Of a DNA stretch of 40,636 nt, positions 22,885 to 31,501 are shown piece by piece. The DNA is taken from assembly GCA_022511205.1 (NCBI GenBank), contig JAFLRY010000017.1:1-40636 (forward strand). Direction: 5' to 3'. Each line of letters begins with the position of its first letter. Positions within the stretch are counted from its first letter, which is position 1. Under the pieces are notes generated by a model. The model saw only the letters and a list, made by a program, of their open reading frames with translations, was not told where the DNA came from and did not search any database. The stretch is from Eubacterium sp. Lineage in GTDB: Bacteria; Bacillota; Clostridia; Oscillospirales; Acutalibacteraceae. The translations under genes were made by a program, and so were the position numbers.

Positions 22885-24887
22885 TAAAACACTCCTCTGT
22901 AATATAATCCTCTCGTAAAATCGAAATTCGCTTTTTCTCCCTTTTCATAAAGAGAAATGATTTTTTCAATCTTTGATTTTTCTTCATCGGTGAAGTAGAA
23001 ATGAACGAAATCCGTTTTGATTTCATGGAGCCTGTCCGCCATATAGAGCGGCACACTGTTGAGTATCTCAACGCAGGGATAAGGCGAGCAGACAACGGGG
23101 AAGCGTGCGCCCTTTCTGTCCGTCAAAGCTCCTCTTTTTTTGCATTTTTCACAACCGATGTTATTTTTAACAGGACAATTTCTCGTAAGCATAAGCGGCA
23201 ATCTGCCGTAGGCGATGAGCCCCGTATCATTTGCGTTGATCCGATTTGCCTCGTCAAGCGTGAGCTCAAAGGAGAGGATCGGTGAATTGATCTTGCTTGC
23301 TGAAATACTGTTGAAAACGTTCAGCCCAAAATCCCCGTAGACCTTAAAGCCCATTTTCTCCGCAAGCCTGTACGCGCCTAAATTGCCGCAAAGGGCATAT
23401 TTTACGCCGATTTTTTTCAATTCCTCAAGCCTTTTCGCAAGCATTTGCTCTTTGCCGAAAAGCCCCCTCGGCAGTTCAACACCCGCCGAGTTATCAATAA
23501 AATCCTCGGCGCTTGACCATATCGGTATGAACACTCTTTTAAATGGGTGTTTGTCCGGTATCTGCTCGGCACTTGAAAATCTTGCTGTGAAATAGGGCTT
23601 GGTTTTTCCGCTTCTCGGCGGGATTACCGGCATAGGCAGACAAACTGGCTCGCACGTCTCAACGGCAGACAGCTTTTTCACCGCTTCCCTGCGCATGGAA
23701 TTTATCTTCGAGACAGGAACGATAAGTCCTTCGTCAAGCGTTATATCTACACTTCGAGCGAAAAACTGCGTTCCGCCCAGCTTAGAAAGCCTTTCACGCA
23801 GCCCCTCTTCTGTCATAGGCTTATTGATCGCCGCTTCCGGAATTTCCCCAACGATTTTCGCAGTTTTTCCCAAAGCTGAGGAAACAAGACGAACAGGCTT
23901 ATCTTTGACACATTCAAATTCAATATCCATCGGCATCAGCGGATTTTCATTATCGTACAAATGCGAAAGCTCCTTTAACACCGGCTTCGCGGCGACAACG
24001 TCCTCCTTTTGCCTTACACCGAACATTGATTTATCTCTTGCGTTATCAAAATAGCCCTGCGTAAATCCGCTGCGGCTGAAAATGCTTTTCAATACCTTTT
24101 CATCGGCATGTGAATAATCGCCGTCTATCGCTTTTTTTACGGCTGTAACCGCCGCCGCAACGTATTCAGGGCGCTTCATTCTGCCTTCAATTTTCAGGCT
24201 TACTATTCCCAAGGATCCTATTTCTTTAAGCCGTTTTATTAGGCTTAAATCTTTTAAGCTCAGGTCAAAGCTGCCGCTGTTGTCCGCTGAAAAGGAAAGT
24301 CTGCAGGGCTGGGCGCAGAGTCCCCTGTTTCCGCTTCGCTGACCGATCATTGCCGAAAGGCAGCACTGCCCCGAAACGCTCATACAGAGCGCGCCGTGAA
24401 CGAATATCTCCAGCTCCATATCGGTGCTTTTTCTTATTTCGAAAATTTCCTCAGCGGTCATTTCCCTGGGAAGCACAGCTCTGGCAATGCCCATAGCCGC
24501 AAGGGCCTTGAAGCCCTCGGGCGTCATAACGCTCATCTGCGTTGAGGCGTGAAGCCTTGCTTCGGGAAAGCATTCGCTTATCATTTTTATAACGCCAATA
24601 TCCTGAATGATGAAGGCGTCCACGCCGCATTTTAGCGCACACTTAACAAGATCGTATGCCTGCTCAAGCTCACCGTCTTTACAAAGCGTGTTGACCGTAA
24701 GATAGACCTTAACGCCCCTTGCGTGGCAGTAAGCGACCGCTTCCTTTAGCTCATCATCATTAAAATTGCCGGCATTTCGACGGGCGTTGAGCGCTTTACC
24801 CCCAAGGTAAACAGCGTTCGCGCCACATCTAACACCGGCAACAAGTGACTCCCGCGAGCCCGCGGGAGCTAAAATTTCAAATTTCAT
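22884..24887 (-). CDS. U32-family protein with DUF3656, probable rRNA hydroxylation protein (RlhA like)
   Basis: A 667-residue protein of the peptidase U32 (collagenase-like) family. The N-terminal TIM-barrel-like half starts ILAPAGSRESL. The four-cysteine cluster region spans about residues 168-195 (CMSVSGQCC and GLCAQPCR), which in relatives binds an iron-sulphur cluster. The long C-terminal part is the DUF3656 extension and has a further Cys pair (GCEKC). Members of this length resemble E. coli RlhA, needed for 5-hydroxycytidine in 23S rRNA; shorter ones (TrhP) act on tRNA. True protease activity is doubtful. It begins 10 bases after zapA and overlaps maf, so it is the middle gene of an operon. 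Confidence 0.82.
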   Translation of the reverse strand: MKFEILAPAGSRESLVAGVRCGANAVYLGGKALNARRNAGNFNDDELKEAVAYCHARGVKVYLTVNTLCKDGELEQAYDLVKCALKCGVDAFIIQDIGVIKMISECFPEARLHASTQMSVMTPEGFKALAAMGIARAVLPREMTAEEIFEIRKSTDMELEIFVHGALCMSVSGQCCLSAMIGQRSGNRGLCAQPCRLSFSADNSGSFDLSLKDLSLIKRLKEIGSLGIVSLKIEGRMKRPEYVAAAVTAVKKAIDGDYSHADEKVLKSIFSRSGFTQGYFDNARDKSMFGVRQKEDVVAAKPVLKELSHLYDNENPLMPMDIEFECVKDKPVRLVSSALGKTAKIVGEIPEAAINKPMTEEGLRERLSKLGGTQFFARSVDITLDEGLIVPVSKINSMRREAVKKLSAVETCEPVCLPMPVIPPRSGKTKPYFTARFSSAEQIPDKHPFKRVFIPIWSSAEDFIDNSAGVELPRGLFGKEQMLAKRLEELKKIGVKYALCGNLGAYRLAEKMGFKVYGDFGLNVFNSISASKINSPILSFELTLDEANRINANDTGLIAYGRLPLMLTRNCPVKNNIGCEKCKKRGALTDRKGARFPVVCSPYPCVEILNSVPLYMADRLHEIKTDFVHFYFTDEEKSKIEKIISLYEKGEKANFDFTRGLYYRGVF

Positions 24888-24896
24888 AAACCGATC

Positions 24897-25247
24897 TTAT
24901 CCGTTAAGCTTATTTCTAAGCTTCTCAATTTCTCTGTTCAGCCTGTCGATCTCGCGTCTTTCAACATCAACCTCGATCTTTGATCTTGCGGCATCCTCAA
25001 TATAATCCTTGATTTGAGCACGAAGATTATCCGCTGCGGCGGTTGCCTTTTTGCAGTTATCAGCCTGATCGAGAGCTACGAGAATGGCGCACTGAATTAA
25101 AGAAAGGCTGGGGCTGCTGTCTGAAATGCTTCTCATTTCGGAATCGATAAGCTCACCAAGGCTTTCTACGTATTCGGGATCATCCTCCGTTACTATTGAA
25201 TATGTTGCTCCGCAAATCTTGAGCTGAACTTTATTTTTTTGAGTCAT
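24897..25247 (-). CDS. zapA: Cell division protein ZapA
   Basis: A 116-residue ZapA: the N-terminal globular part reads VQLKICGATYSIVTEDDPEYVESL, the usual beta-beta-alpha start, and the C-terminal half is a long Glu/Arg/Lys helix ending in DRLNREIEKLRNKLNG, the dimerising coiled coil. ZapA cross-links FtsZ filaments at the division site. The start at 25247 is set by GGAGG about 7 bases upstream; upstream in-frame codons lie in the promoter. It leads the operon with the U32 protein and Maf. Its promoter contains a 20-bp palindrome at 25291-25310 that may be an operator. Confidence 0.88.
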   Translation of the reverse strand: MTQKNKVQLKICGATYSIVTEDDPEYVESLGELIDSEMRSISDSSPSLSLIQCAILVALDQADNCKKATAAADNLRAQIKDYIEDAARSKIEVDVERREIDRLNREIEKLRNKLNG

Positions 25248-25284
25248 AATGATGCCTCCAATTGAAATAATCATATCTGTATTT

Positions 25285-25313
25285 AGTATAACAAGATTAT
25301 AAAATCTTGTCAA
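25285..25313 (-). promoter_or_regulatory. Promoter of zapA-U32-maf with internal palindrome
   Basis: On the - strand TTGACA (25308-25313), 17-bp spacer, TATACT (25285-25290). The spacer is filled by the inverted repeat ACAAGATT / AATCTTGT (25291-25298 and 25303-25310), which would place a dimeric repressor exactly between -35 and -10. Confidence 0.78.
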
Positions 25314-25352
25314 ATATTAAAAGAAACAGTTGCTAAATTATTTTTCCAAGTG

Positions 25353-26726
25353 CTAAATGTGCAGAATAGCCGATGCAAGAGCGATATATACGAGAAGCGA
25401 AACGGCGTCCACGATGGTGGTGATAAAGGGGCTTGCCATAACGGCGGGGTCAAAGCCCAGCTTCTTTGCAAGTATCGGCAGTGTGCAGCCAATCATCTTT
25501 GCCATTATAATCTCAAGCATTATCGTAAGGCTTATAACGAGAGCGACCACAGCGTTAATATCCTCATTACCAAGCACGATCCTGTCAAACAACATCAATT
25601 TGGTAAAGCAGACAGCCGCAAGCGAAATACCGCAGAAGGCGCCCACCTTTATTTCTTTCCAGATTACTCTGAGAATATCCTTAATATCTATCTCACCCAG
25701 CGAAAGAGAGCGGATTATCGTAACGCTTGCCTGGCCGCCGGAATTTCCGCCGGTGTCCATGATCATCGGAATGAACGCGATAAGAACGGCAACTGCAGAA
25801 AGCTTTTCCTCAAAGGTGGTGAGTATCTGGCTTGTAATAGTTGCCGAGATCATCAGCAGTAAAAGCCACGGAATACGCTTTTTCCAGGTTTCCAGCACGC
25901 CTGTTTTGAGATAGGGCGTATCAGTGGGGATAATAGCCGCCATCTTTTGAATATCCTCGGTGTTCTCCTCCTGGATAACGTCGATAGCGTCATCGATGGT
26001 GATGATACCAACGAGCCTGTCCTCCATATCCACAACGGGCATTGCCAGGAAGTCGTATTTTGAAAGCTGGGCAGAGGCGGTCTCTCGGTCGTCAAGAGTA
26101 TTTATAGCGATAACGTTCGTCTCCATAAACTCCTCGATAACGTCGTCATAATCGTGGAGCAGCAGATCCTTAACGGTCAAAACACCTATCAGGTGGCGGG
26201 ATTCGTCCGTAACGTAGCAGGTGTATATCGTCTCCTTATCAACGCCCGTTCTTCTTATGCGTTTAAAGGCGTCCTCCACCGTCATATTCTTTTTCAGGTC
26301 AACGAACTCGGGGGTCATGATCGAGCCCGCGGAATCCTCCGGGTATTTTAAAATTGTGTTGATCGCTTCCCTCGTTTCGGGATCGGTATTCTTGAGAATA
26401 CGCTTAACGATCGTGGCGGGCATTTCCTCAATAATATCCGCCGCGTCGTCGATATAGATCTCGTCAAGAACTTCCCTAAGCTCCGAATCGGAGAAGGCTC
26501 TTATCAAATTTTCCTGAGTGTCAAAATCGAATTCAACGAAGGTCTCTGCCGCGTTTTCCTTAGTGAGAAGTCGGAAAAAGAATACCCGTCGGCGTTCATC
26601 CTCAACCGATTCCAGAAGCTGGGCAATATCGGCAGGATTCGTATCGTTGAGGATCTCCTTCAGCTCGCTTATGCTTCGCGTCTCGTAAAGCTCCTCTATC
26701 GTTGTCGTCATTTCTTCAAATTCCAC
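25353..26726 (-). CDS. mgtE: Magnesium transporter MgtE
   Basis: A 457-residue Mg2+ channel/transporter: a cytoplasmic N domain of helical repeats (about residues 1-130), two CBS domains (about 131-255) and five membrane helices (about 285-457). The pore-region PMIMDTGGNSGGQAS motif is present at the second helix. The N and CBS domains sense cytoplasmic Mg2+ and close the pore. The start is the GTG at 26726, with GGAAG 7 bases upstream; an ATG five codons later lacks a site. There is only 57 bp to the cadherin-like gene upstream and no promoter or M-box leader, so it is likely transcribed with the rpe group. No terminator is seen before the zapA promoter. Confidence 0.95.
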   Translation of the reverse strand: MEFEEMTTTIEELYETRSISELKEILNDTNPADIAQLLESVEDERRRVFFFRLLTKENAAETFVEFDFDTQENLIRAFSDSELREVLDEIYIDDAADIIEEMPATIVKRILKNTDPETREAINTILKYPEDSAGSIMTPEFVDLKKNMTVEDAFKRIRRTGVDKETIYTCYVTDESRHLIGVLTVKDLLLHDYDDVIEEFMETNVIAINTLDDRETASAQLSKYDFLAMPVVDMEDRLVGIITIDDAIDVIQEENTEDIQKMAAIIPTDTPYLKTGVLETWKKRIPWLLLLMISATITSQILTTFEEKLSAVAVLIAFIPMIMDTGGNSGGQASVTIIRSLSLGEIDIKDILRVIWKEIKVGAFCGISLAAVCFTKLMLFDRIVLGNEDINAVVALVISLTIMLEIIMAKMIGCTLPILAKKLGFDPAVMASPFITTIVDAVSLLVYIALASAILHI

Positions 26727-26753
26727 GTTCTCACTTCCTTTTGTCTTATTCTA

Positions 26754-26767
26754 CCGCAATATTGCGG
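26754..26767. other. 14-bp perfect palindrome in the mgtE leader
   Basis: CCGCAATATTGCGG, 27 bases upstream of the mgtE site of translation start. It lacks a U-run on the - strand side, so it does not look like a terminator; it may be an mRNA hairpin or protein site. Confidence 0.4.
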
Positions 26768-26783
26768 CGAAAAAAATCACACC

Positions 26784-27656
26784 TTAGCGGCTTGCGTAGA
26801 AGCTCTTCTCCTCCTTATCATAAGGAGTTATTGTTAATCGCTTAGTAACTGCCGCAAGCAGGGCGATTACAAGTATTCCCCCGGCCACAGAGCAAACGAT
26901 AATCATGAAGAGCGGCTGCTGATAGAATTTCTCATTGCTTACGAAAGAGACGTAATCCTCAGCGTTCATCTCAGCCTTGACCTCTTCCAGCGATTTGTTT
27001 ACTCTTTTTACTTTGAATTTATATTGCTTCGTAGTTCCGTCAGACGCAACCACCGTGAAGCTGAGATCCGGCTGCTGATCGATGTTTATCTCAACGCTCA
27101 GGGGCGCGCATCTTGCGTTTACGTCCTCCGTGACCGGAGTAATATCAAGCTGTGTCAAATCGGATGGAATATAAAGCTGATATACTGTATCCTCAGCGTT
27201 TATGGTAGGCTGCACCTCGCCGTATTCGCAGATAAGAGCGGTGAGGTTTTTGTTGTTTGTAACCGCGTATTCCTGAGGGTTGCTATAGTTAAAGGTGTAA
27301 ATTATGCTGCCGCTTTCAAAGGAAAGCGTAACGACGATGCCTGTCTGACGGCCCGTTTCGTCATAGCTATATGTAACGAAAATCTTTGCCTCTCCCGAAA
27401 TCCCATACGATTTGAGCATAGGGCTGATAGCCGGATCTTTGAGAGTCACCGTAAAATTCGTTTTATCCTTTGAAAATCCGCCGTCTATATCAGCGTTCGT
27501 AAAGCTGATAGATTCCAGATACGGAACGTTTGACAAAAGCGCGGTTTGCACCGCCGTGTCTCCGGCTCCAAAGGCGGTAACGCCTCCGAAAAGGCAGCAC
27601 GCCGATATCAAAGCGGCAAAAAGCAAAGAAAATCCCCTTTTCATTTTCCTTTTCAT
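26784..27656 (-). CDS. Secreted/membrane protein with cadherin-like beta-sandwich repeats
   Basis: A 290-residue protein with an N-terminal signal peptide (hydrophobic core about residues 8-25, probable cut after AFGA) and a C-terminal membrane helix (about 256-278) followed by a short basic tail: a type I membrane protein facing outside. The outer part resembles two bacterial cadherin-like / Ig-like beta domains. The first has SKDKTNFTVTL and the second LYIPSDLTQLDITP with SDGTTKQYKFKVKR; the latter pattern is typical of cadherin-like type repeats. No enzyme motif is seen. The start is uncertain: ATG at 27656 is coupled to the stop of the upstream gene (one base between) and lacks a clear ribosome binding site; an ATG at 27644 is an alternative. 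Confidence 0.65.
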   Translation of the reverse strand: MKRKMKRGFSLLFAALISACCLFGGVTAFGAGDTAVQTALLSNVPYLESISFTNADIDGGFSKDKTNFTVTLKDPAISPMLKSYGISGEAKIFVTYSYDETGRQTGIVVTLSFESGSIIYTFNYSNPQEYAVTNNKNLTALICEYGEVQPTINAEDTVYQLYIPSDLTQLDITPVTEDVNARCAPLSVEINIDQQPDLSFTVVASDGTTKQYKFKVKRVNKSLEEVKAEMNAEDYVSFVSNEKFYQQPLFMIIVCSVAGGILVIALLAAVTKRLTITPYDKEEKSFYASR

Positions 27657-27657
27657 T

Positions 27658-28713
27658 TTACTGTTCGACAAGAATATAGCTCGATATTCCGCTTTCCTCC
27701 AATTTTTCTTTAGTTAACGCTTTATCCGCAGACGTAGTTATATAATACGTCTGACTATCGTTCAGATCGTTTGAAATTATTTCAGAAATATTGTTAAGAT
27801 CATCTTCGTCAATGGAGATATCTACTGCTTCGAGCAGCTTGATATCCGTGCCGATATCGCCGTAAAGGCGCTTTGCGAGGGCTTCAAAGCCGTCATTATA
27901 GCTGCCGCTGATATCATCGGGCAGCTCAAGGCCTCTCAGGAGAAATACCGAAACGCCCTGTCCGTAAATCTCCGCGATGATATCCCTTATATAGCTATAC
28001 GCCAACTCGGAATCCGGGTTAAGATACGTATTTCCGCGGGAATCCTCATAAAGTGAGCCGTCGTCATTCAAAACTGCCATTGAGCCGTCGGCAGAGGGAG
28101 CAAGACCATCGAGATAGCAGTAAACTATGCCTACGGCAAAAATATTCCTTTGCTCGAAAATCGCGGCAGAGCCCGGGAGATCGTTGGCGGCAAACGCGGT
28201 TGCCCCAAAGGCGTCTATGTTTGCGAGACTGCTTTTGTAGCTGACCGTACCGTCGCTTCGTTTGATATCAAAGGCAACGCCGTTATACGAGTCTTCCTGC
28301 GCCTGCGATAAAACAGAATTCAGAATATCAGAGCCGTCCAGCGAAGCGATCTCAATACGCTGCGCATTGAGTTCCAAAGAAGCGCTGTTGAAGCCGCCTT
28401 GTGAATACTCCCCCGCGCCGGATATATCCGGCATTGCGTTGCGCTTCATATAAACGCTCATTCCGGCATATCCCAGATTAAGCATTGCAAAAGCGAGGAT
28501 GAGTATCGGCACAAGCTTTAAAAGCTTCTGAATTCTACGGTAAGCCTCGAGCTTTCGCGATCTCGATTTTTTCTTTGGCCTCAGATAATCGAATTTATCG
28601 GAATATATGCCGCCGTCCGCATACTTATCGGCAAAATCGATACGTCTGCCCTGAACGTCCTCAGTCCACTTTTGATTCCGCTTTACGTTTTTGTAAAAGC
28701 GTTTCTTTCTCAT
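27658..28713 (-). CDS. Membrane-anchored protein with putative glycoside-hydrolase-like (DUF4015-type) barrel
   Basis: A 351-residue protein: a basic cytoplasmic N-terminus rich in Arg/Lys (residues 1-65), one membrane helix (about 66-88) and an outside domain. The outer domain has the run NGVAFDIKRSDGTVSY, then GIVYCYLDGLAPS, then LNPDSELAYSYIRDIIAEIYGQGVSVFLL. This order resembles the DUF4015 / putative glycosyl hydrolase TIM barrel (GVVxDVKDxxGxVxY ... WVDPYNxxxxxYI ... GFDEIQ), but key acidic residues near the end are not obvious, so it may be a non-catalytic relative. It overlaps rpe by 4 bases (ATGA) and is followed directly by the cadherin-like gene. Function unknown; polysaccharide binding or cleavage at the cell surface is a guess. 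Confidence 0.6.
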   Translation of the reverse strand: MRKKRFYKNVKRNQKWTEDVQGRRIDFADKYADGGIYSDKFDYLRPKKKSRSRKLEAYRRIQKLLKLVPILILAFAMLNLGYAGMSVYMKRNAMPDISGAGEYSQGGFNSASLELNAQRIEIASLDGSDILNSVLSQAQEDSYNGVAFDIKRSDGTVSYKSSLANIDAFGATAFAANDLPGSAAIFEQRNIFAVGIVYCYLDGLAPSADGSMAVLNDDGSLYEDSRGNTYLNPDSELAYSYIRDIIAEIYGQGVSVFLLRGLELPDDISGSYNDGFEALAKRLYGDIGTDIKLLEAVDISIDEDDLNNISEIISNDLNDSQTYYITTSADKALTKEKLEESGISSYILVEQ

Positions 28714-29360
28714 ACGTTACCCGCGTTCTCTTTCAATAACTGTATCGTTGCGGCAGGGTCACTGCTTTTAAACACGGCAGAGCCCGCAACGAAAACGTTC
28801 GCTCCCGCCTTGGCGCACACCTTTACTGTTTCGGCGTTAACACCGCCGTCCACCTGAATATCAACCTCAGGATAATCAGCCCTCAGCTTTTCGATCTTCG
28901 GCATCATATCCGCCATAAAGCTTTGGCCGCCGAAGCCCGGCTCAACAGTCATAACAAGAACCATTGAGAGCCTGTCCATATACGGATAAACCGCCTCGAT
29001 ATCAGTACCCGGCTTAACGGAAAGCGAGGCCTTGCAGCCGCAGGCAATAATTTTATCAATTGTTTTGCTTATATCGCTGGAGCATTCCACGTGGAAGGTT
29101 ATGACGTCAGCGCCCGCGTCGGCAAAATCCTCAATATATTTAAGGGGATCGGAGATCATAAGATGAACGTCAAAGGGCACGCCGCAAACGGCTCTCATGG
29201 CCTTTATAACAGGCGCGCCGATGGTGATATTCGGCACGAAATGGCCGTCCATAACGTCAAGGTGGATCATATCCGCTCCCGCGTTTTCACATTTTTTAAG
29301 CTCTGCCTCAAGATTGGCAAAATCGCTTGCCAGCATAGACGGTGAAATTTTTATATCCAT
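28710..29360 (-). CDS. rpe: Ribulose-phosphate 3-epimerase
   Basis: A 216-residue TIM-barrel enzyme that interconverts ribulose 5-phosphate and xylulose 5-phosphate in the pentose phosphate pathway. Motifs are SPSMLASDF, HLDVMDGHFVPNITIG (metal His and Asp), DVHLM, VMTVEPGFGGQ (loop with catalytic Asp region) and QVDGGV, all in family order. Its product feeds the split transketolase encoded elsewhere in this window. The ATG at 29360 has GGAGG 5 bases upstream. It overlaps the next, envelope-protein gene by 4 bases; a promoter at 29395-29423 drives the group. Confidence 0.95.
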   Translation of the reverse strand: MDIKISPSMLASDFANLEAELKKCENAGADMIHLDVMDGHFVPNITIGAPVIKAMRAVCGVPFDVHLMISDPLKYIEDFADAGADVITFHVECSSDISKTIDKIIACGCKASLSVKPGTDIEAVYPYMDRLSMVLVMTVEPGFGGQSFMADMMPKIEKLRADYPEVDIQVDGGVNAETVKVCAKAGANVFVAGSAVFKSSDPAATIQLLKENAGNV

Positions 29361-29394
29361 AAGCCCTCCATAATACATACGTATAGATAATATT

Positions 29395-29423
29395 ATTATA
29401 CATTAAGAGAAATTTAAAATCAA
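29395..29423 (-). promoter_or_regulatory. Promoter of the rpe group
   Basis: On the - strand TTGATT (29418-29423), 17-bp spacer, TATAAT (29395-29400). Confidence 0.82.
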
Positions 29424-29448
29424 CCTTAAAATATTTACATTAATGACA

Positions 29449-29486
29449 TAAAAATGCCCCGAAGCTGACGAATCAGTTTCGGGGGT
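29449..29486 (-). terminator. Terminator of the sigma / anti-sigma genes
   Basis: On the - strand CCCCGAAACTGA / TCAGCTTCGGGG with a TTCG tetraloop, followed by CATTTTT. Confidence 0.88.
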
Positions 29487-29496
29487 TGGAAATAAA

Positions 29497-30969
29497 TTAA
29501 TAATATTCAGAATCTTCCGTTTCTCCGATGATATCTATTTCTCCGGTATCGGGATCAATAAAAAACTGAAACCATTCATTAACGGCATCGAATGAACCGT
29601 TGGTGTTTCCGGCGCTCGCTTTGCTGTTATCCAATGCGCTCATTGCGGGATATCTCAGCAAAGCCAGCCGATCAGACGGATGCGTGTAAGCAAAACGGGT
29701 CATGACCGACCACGAAGCCGTAGTGCTATTAATAAGGTTGTAAGAAACGTATCCCCGGTGATTTTCACCGCTATCCGGTAATGAAAAACCTGCGTACACC
29801 TGTGCGTCAAGCGTATAACCGGTGTTTTCAATGCTCAATGAATAATAAGAAGCGGTATGGGTTTTCCCATCTTCATCGTAAAAAATTCTTCCCGATGCCT
29901 CTCCTTTTGGTTCCCATTCCTGTGTGCTGATCCATATCTGTATGCCCTCCGTGCCGTAAAATTTCGGGCTGTCAAGCCAAATGAAATGGTGGAACATTTT
30001 CCAGTTGTCCCCCTCTCCGGAAAGCCTTACGGCAACGCCCCGGATCCTCAGTTCATTTGCTTCTGATAAATAGTAATAATGATCCTCGGAGCAAAGCACA
30101 TGAAAAGCTCCCTCGCATTCCAGAATATCCTCATCTGAAATATCCTTCAGGATATCCTCCGGAAAGCCCAGTTCCAACAGATTTTCTTTGATCTCAGTTA
30201 TCTGCGCGGTCTCATTAGTTTCCACAGGCTCCCACTTCATAGGATAGCTGTTGAAAAAGGCGTAGCCGCACACCATACCAACGGTAAACAGTAAACAAAC
30301 CGTCGCCGTCAGCGCTTTATCACTCATCTTTACAGGGGCGGCATTTATCGCGTAGCCCGCTTCGTCCAGCTCCTTTGAGAGTTTGAGCAGACTGCGGATC
30401 ATCAGAATAAAGAGAACGATCATCAGTATCGGAATGATCAATCCCTCGTAGTTTAACAGTCCGAGCGCCGCAAGGGCCACATACCAAACTATCAGCGCCG
30501 CCGCGCTTTTCGCGCCATCGAGTAAGCCGGCCTTTCGCCGAACTGCCCTGAACGCCTGCCAAAGACAAATCAGCAGCAAAAGCGTTGCGATAATATTGAC
30601 CGCTATAATGATCTTCGTCGCAACTTCTCCGCAATCTAATACAGTAGTATTGAAAATGATAGAAGTAAAATCGCTCACGGCATAAACAATATTTAAAATG
30701 TTGCAGGCTTTGAACCACTTGTTTTCCCTGCGAAGCGCTCTGAAGCCAAGCAATGTCAGAACAGTTCCGATAAACGGCAGAATATAATTGAGTCCCAACA
30801 CCTCGAGCACCATCATTCTCAGCGCCAAGCCCCATATCACACGTCTTGTCGCCTTGCGCCACGGCGTGATCTCGTCCGTTACGTAATCGGGGGGAAACTC
30901 GCCGAGACTGCTTTCAATGAGCGCATTAAATTCCTTATCGTTTTCAAAATCAAAGTCTTTCTCAGTCAT
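29497..30969 (-). CDS. Polytopic membrane protein, probable anti-sigma factor of the adjacent ECF sigma
   Basis: A 490-residue protein. The acidic N-terminus (about 45 residues, with DFDFENDKEFNALIESSLGEFPPDYVTDEITPWRKA) is cytoplasmic. About six or seven hydrophobic helices follow between residues 45 and 235. The remaining 250 residues form a soluble outside domain rich in Glu, Tyr and Trp. I recognise no enzyme motif. The gene overlaps the ECF sigma gene by 8 bases (ATGACTGA) with GGAGG 8 bases upstream. The N-terminal segment is similar in position and composition to the sigma-binding tail of membrane anti-sigma proteins in Clostridia. The outer domain may be the sensor. A GTG three codons earlier is the weaker start. 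Confidence 0.65.
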   Translation of the reverse strand: MTEKDFDFENDKEFNALIESSLGEFPPDYVTDEITPWRKATRRVIWGLALRMMVLEVLGLNYILPFIGTVLTLLGFRALRRENKWFKACNILNIVYAVSDFTSIIFNTTVLDCGEVATKIIIAVNIIATLLLLICLWQAFRAVRRKAGLLDGAKSAAALIVWYVALAALGLLNYEGLIIPILMIVLFILMIRSLLKLSKELDEAGYAINAAPVKMSDKALTATVCLLFTVGMVCGYAFFNSYPMKWEPVETNETAQITEIKENLLELGFPEDILKDISDEDILECEGAFHVLCSEDHYYYLSEANELRIRGVAVRLSGEGDNWKMFHHFIWLDSPKFYGTEGIQIWISTQEWEPKGEASGRIFYDEDGKTHTASYYSLSIENTGYTLDAQVYAGFSLPDSGENHRGYVSYNLINSTTASWSVMTRFAYTHPSDRLALLRYPAMSALDNSKASAGNTNGSFDAVNEWFQFFIDPDTGEIDIIGETEDSEYY

Positions 30970-31501
30970 CTGCTTCACCTCCCAGCATTTTGCGTAATTT
31001 TTTCTTGACCCGATACAGCTTGCCCTCCACCGCGCGGAGGGAAAACCCCATTTCAGAGGCGATCTGCTCGGTGGACTGCATATAGTAATATTTTCTGTAA
31101 AACAGCGTTTGTTCGTTCGAACTGAGCTGCTTAATCGCCCGAGTTAAAGCGGCGGCTCGCTCCTTTTTAAGCACACTTTCTTCAGGCGTAATCTCCCGAG
31201 AGGGCATTTCCGGCGGTATCTCCTGAGCAGTATCGGCGGCGTTTTTACGCGCTCTGTTCAACGCCGTGTTTCTCGTTATCGCCGTGAGCCACGCGGTCCA
31301 TTTCCCTTGCTTGGGATCAAAATAGTTAATTTTCTCCCATACCCGCATCGCTACGTCCGAAAGGCATTCCTCCCTATCCTCAGGGCTTTGCAAAATCGGC
31401 GCGATGATATACCGCATAAGAGGGCCGTAGTGCGTGAGCAGCTCCTCAATTCCCTTTTCGTCACGAAGACGGATCAGGCTGATTATCTCTTGTTCGTTCA
31501 C
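30962..31501 (-). CDS. ECF-type RNA polymerase sigma factor
   Basis: A 179-residue sigma-70 family protein with only regions 2 and 4. Region 2 spans about residues 12-85 (YGPLMRYIIAPILQ, then WTAWLTAITRNTALNRAR). Region 4 spans about 120-175 and has the helix-turn-helix STEQIASEMGFSLRAVEGKL. The start is a GTG at 31501 with AAGGGGG 6 bases upstream; a TTG seven codons earlier lies on top of that site. It overlaps the membrane protein gene downstream, the standard sigma/anti-sigma arrangement. A TATAAT sits at about 31535 on the - strand but without a good -35, so the promoter may be recognised by the sigma factor itself. Signal and regulon are unknown. Confidence 0.9.
   Translation of the reverse strand: MNEQEIISLIRLRDEKGIEELLTHYGPLMRYIIAPILQSPEDREECLSDVAMRVWEKINYFDPKQGKWTAWLTAITRNTALNRARKNAADTAQEIPPEMPSREITPEESVLKKERAAALTRAIKQLSSNEQTLFYRKYYYMQSTEQIASEMGFSLRAVEGKLYRVKKKLRKMLGGEADD

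Noticed and set aside
26754-26767. Palindrome read as a terminator for the cadherin-like gene
   Set aside because: On the - strand the stem is preceded, not followed, by T residues, so it does not have the form of an intrinsic terminator.
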